Positions 62,674 through 64,000 of a stretch of DNA of 64,000 nt are shown one piece after another. The notes beneath the pieces were generated by a model that was not told the origin of the DNA, did no database searches, and saw only the letters and a list, made by a program, of their open reading frames with translations. Within the stretch, counting starts at the first letter, position 1; the number at the start of each line of letters is the position of its first letter. Both the position numbers and the translations under genes were made by a program. This DNA comes from Chitinophagaceae bacterium (GTDB lineage Bacteria > Bacteroidota > Bacteroidia > Chitinophagales > Chitinophagaceae): positions 186,001-250,000 of the forward strand of contig JADJKL010000004.1 of NCBI GenBank assembly GCA_016706055.1, read 5' to 3'.

Positions 62674-63153
62674 ATGAGTATAGAAAAAGAAAATTTTCTT
62701 CGCACCAAATTGGTTTCCTATTTGCAGCAACTTGATCCTTCAACATCGCCACAATGGGGTAAGATGAATGTGCAGCAAATGATCGAACATTTGGGTTGCG
62801 AGGCATTAACCAATGCAAATGGTCGGCTAAAGTTTGAAAATATCATGACTCCGCCTGATCATTTAATAAAGATGAGGGAGTTCCTGATGAGTGAAAAACC
62901 ATTTAAAGAAAATACGAACAACCCATTGATGGGAGAAGAGCCATCGCCATTGAGATACAAAACCGTTCAGGCGGCTATTGGCAAATTGCAACAAGAGCTA
63001 ATTACTTTTTTTGAAGTATATGAGAAAAATCCGAAACTGGTTGTTCGCAATCCTTTTTTTGGTGATCTTGATTTTGAACAGAATGTACAGTTGCTTCACA
63101 AACATGCTTTACATCATTTAAAGCAATTTGGTGTAGAGCCATTACAAAGCTGA
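62674..63153 (+). CDS. DUF1569/DinB-fold protein
   Basis: 159 residues, no signal. The first helix block has QWGKMNVQQMIEHLGCEAL, the conserved W-x-M-x3-Q-M-x2-H motif of DUF1569, and the end has NPFFGDLDFEQNVQLLHKHALHHLKQFG, giving the second and third histidine ligands typical of the DinB metal site. DinB-fold proteins bind a divalent metal and often act as thiol-dependent transferases or hydrolases, but this subfamily has no proven role that I can recall. It is a stand-alone gene with only a weak promoter-like stretch upstream, followed by a convergent lipoprotein gene. Confidence 0.65.
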   Translation: MSIEKENFLRTKLVSYLQQLDPSTSPQWGKMNVQQMIEHLGCEALTNANGRLKFENIMTPPDHLIKMREFLMSEKPFKENTNNPLMGEEPSPLRYKTVQAAIGKLQQELITFFEVYEKNPKLVVRNPFFGDLDFEQNVQLLHKHALHHLKQFGVEPLQS

Positions 63154-63175
63154 AATAAATAACGGGAGCAAACTA

Positions 63176-63640
63176 TTACTTCGTTACTTGTAATATCGAA
63201 TCTGCTTTTTGCAAGCTGCTAAGAATTGCATTCTTCATTTTGCCAACTTTCATTTGTTCACTTTGCAAATAAAGTAACCTTTTTTCTTTATCGTTAACAG
63301 ATGAATCCGGGTTATATTCTGTCATCCATTTTTCCATAGCAAAATCAGCATAGTTAAGGTCTTCTGCAACTTTATTTAAAGCAGCAACATATTCAGCTGC
63401 GGTCTGCTGCGTATTGGCAGGTAAAACGGCAATGGAATCAAGAGCTCTTTTTACATTTTGTTGTGCTTTATGGAGTTTAGCCATTTTTGACATGCCAACG
63501 ATATGGCCATCATCGATATCTCTTATCAAACTATCTTCTAATGTTTTTGGTGCTTTGTCAGATGGTTTGTGTCCGTCGTGGTTGTTGTTGCAAGCAAAAG
63601 CAACGACTACTAGCAAAAGAGGCAGTATGATTTTTTTCAT
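63176..63640 (-). CDS. Lipoprotein of unknown function (helical, 'viral A-type inclusion'-labelled family)
   Basis: 154 residues. Lipobox VAFAC, then a Asp/Lys/His linker (NNNHDGHKPSDKAPK) and a mostly alpha-helical body with long amphipathic stretches (AKLHKAQQNVKRALDSIAVL, AAEYVAALNKVAEDLNYADFAMEKWMTEYNPD, SEQMKVGKMKNAILSSLQKADS). Similar Bacteroidota proteins carry the uninformative label 'viral A-type inclusion protein'. A TATCTTTG -7 element (63668-63661, minus strand) lies 20 nt before the start. It is divergent from paaZ, with 100 bp between the two start codons. Confidence 0.6.
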   Translation of the reverse strand: MKKIILPLLLVVVAFACNNNHDGHKPSDKAPKTLEDSLIRDIDDGHIVGMSKMAKLHKAQQNVKRALDSIAVLPANTQQTAAEYVAALNKVAEDLNYADFAMEKWMTEYNPDSSVNDKEKRLLYLQSEQMKVGKMKNAILSSLQKADSILQVTK

Positions 63641-63687
63641 GAGCTAAAAATTTAAGATTGCAAAGATAAGCCAGATGAAAAATGATT

Positions 63688-63719
63688 ATTGATGCTTTTT
63701 TAGTTTTCAGGTAATTTTG
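63688..63719 (+). promoter_or_regulatory. Promoter of paaZ
   Basis: TAATTTTG at 63712-63719 (TAnnTTTG) with ATTG at 63688-63691 after 20 nt. The predicted start of transcription, near 63726, leaves a leader of about 15 nt. Confidence 0.65.
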
Positions 63720-63740
63720 TACGACTACAACGATTGTTTT

Positions 63741-64000
63741 ATGAACAAATTAGGAAATTATATTACAGGTAATTGGATAACAGGTGATGGCGGTGGTCAG
63801 GCTTTATACAATGCTGTTACTGGTGATGTGATTGGTGCAGCAAGTACCAAAGGATTGGATTTTAAAAGTATTACTGAATATGCGAGAACTGTGGGTAATC
63901 CAGCCTTGCGGAAAATGACTTTTCATGCAAGAGGAAATATGCTGAAAGCATTGGCATTGCATTTACGAAATCATTTAGATAAGTTTTATGCAATATCTTA
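63741..64000 (+). CDS. paaZ: PaaZ-like oxepin-CoA hydrolase/semialdehyde dehydrogenase, partial
   Basis: Open from the ATG at 63741 to the window edge (about 86 codons). The start reads NKLGNYITGNWITGDGGGQAL, then AVTGDVIGAASTKGLDFKSI, PALRKMTFHARGNMLKALALHL and HLDKFYAIS. This is close to the N-terminus of PaaZ (the ALDH half of the bifunctional phenylacetate ring-opening enzyme): the GNW-G, ALR-MTF and R-MLKA blocks line up with the E. coli protein as I remember it. PaaZ opens oxepin-CoA and oxidises the resulting semialdehyde. The catalytic residues lie beyond the window, so the match rests on the first domain alone. Confidence 0.8.
   Translation, partial: MNKLGNYITGNWITGDGGGQALYNAVTGDVIGAASTKGLDFKSITEYARTVGNPALRKMTFHARGNMLKALALHLRNHLDKFYAIS

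Overview
The window looks like a chromosomal piece of a Bacteroidota bacterium, most likely of the family Chitinophagaceae. The signs are low GC, paired SusC/SusD genes with ECF sigma factor and FecR anti-sigma modules, Bacteroidota-type promoters (TTTG, about 20 nt, TAnnTTTG), almost no Shine-Dalgarno sites, many lipoproteins, and GH144 glucanases of the type known from Chitinophaga. No rRNA, CRISPR array, insertion sequence or prophage was seen. Two tRNA genes are present (Asn GTT and a CAT-anticodon tRNA).

Layout. 1-326: start of a secreted glucosaminidase running off the left edge. 453-3556: PAP2-like membrane protein, SDR oxidoreductase and acyl-CoA synthetase in one run. 3599-4731: 'mobile mystery' pair MmyA (HTH) and MmyB (Fic) behind palindromic operator-like repeats. 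4862-6340: small secreted proteins, one frameshifted. 6411-9330: two tRNAs, Rieske ferredoxin, HflX, an outer-membrane barrel protein. 9474-30429: first polysaccharide-utilisation locus: sigma, FecR, SusC, SusD, LamG lipoprotein, two GH144 endo-beta-1,2-glucanases, metallophosphoesterase, EEP-family hydrolase, SGNH esterase, GH3, GH2, S1 sulfatase, alpha/beta esterase. 30605-40816: second module: sigma, FecR, SusC, SusD (frameshifted), a GDPD-GH16 fusion, and a broken S1 sulfatase. 40818-47410: DUF4834 protein, then rimP-nusA-infB behind a leader hairpin, then a SurA-like isomerase. 47540-64000: housekeeping and miscellaneous genes (PurF-like amidotransferase, SixA remnant, glycosyltransferase, aminotransferase, a VPS10/sortilin-like protein with three lesions, SRPBCC protein, M16 peptidase, MsrB, adenylate kinase, DUF1569 protein, a lipoprotein, and the start of paaZ).

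How the genes fit together. The 31 kb centre reads as a glucan-scavenging region. Each SusC carries an N-terminal STN signalling domain and follows its own sigma/FecR pair, so import and induction are probably coupled. The two GH144 enzymes keep the acidic residues reported for Chitinophaga CpSGL at matching spacing, which points to beta-1,2-glucan as backbone; GH3 would finish the oligosaccharides. The GDPD domain, metallophosphoesterase, EEP hydrolase, SGNH esterase and FGly-type S1 enzymes suggest the natural substrate carries substituents, with phosphoglycerol- or acyl-decorated periplasmic glucans the most attractive candidate (inference).

Caution on quality. At least seven genes carry apparent single-base indels or nonsense codons, mostly in homopolymers, and one is the essential gene infB. 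This pattern fits uncorrected assembly or sequencing indels better than true gene decay, though the sixA-like and sulfatase lesions are more complex.
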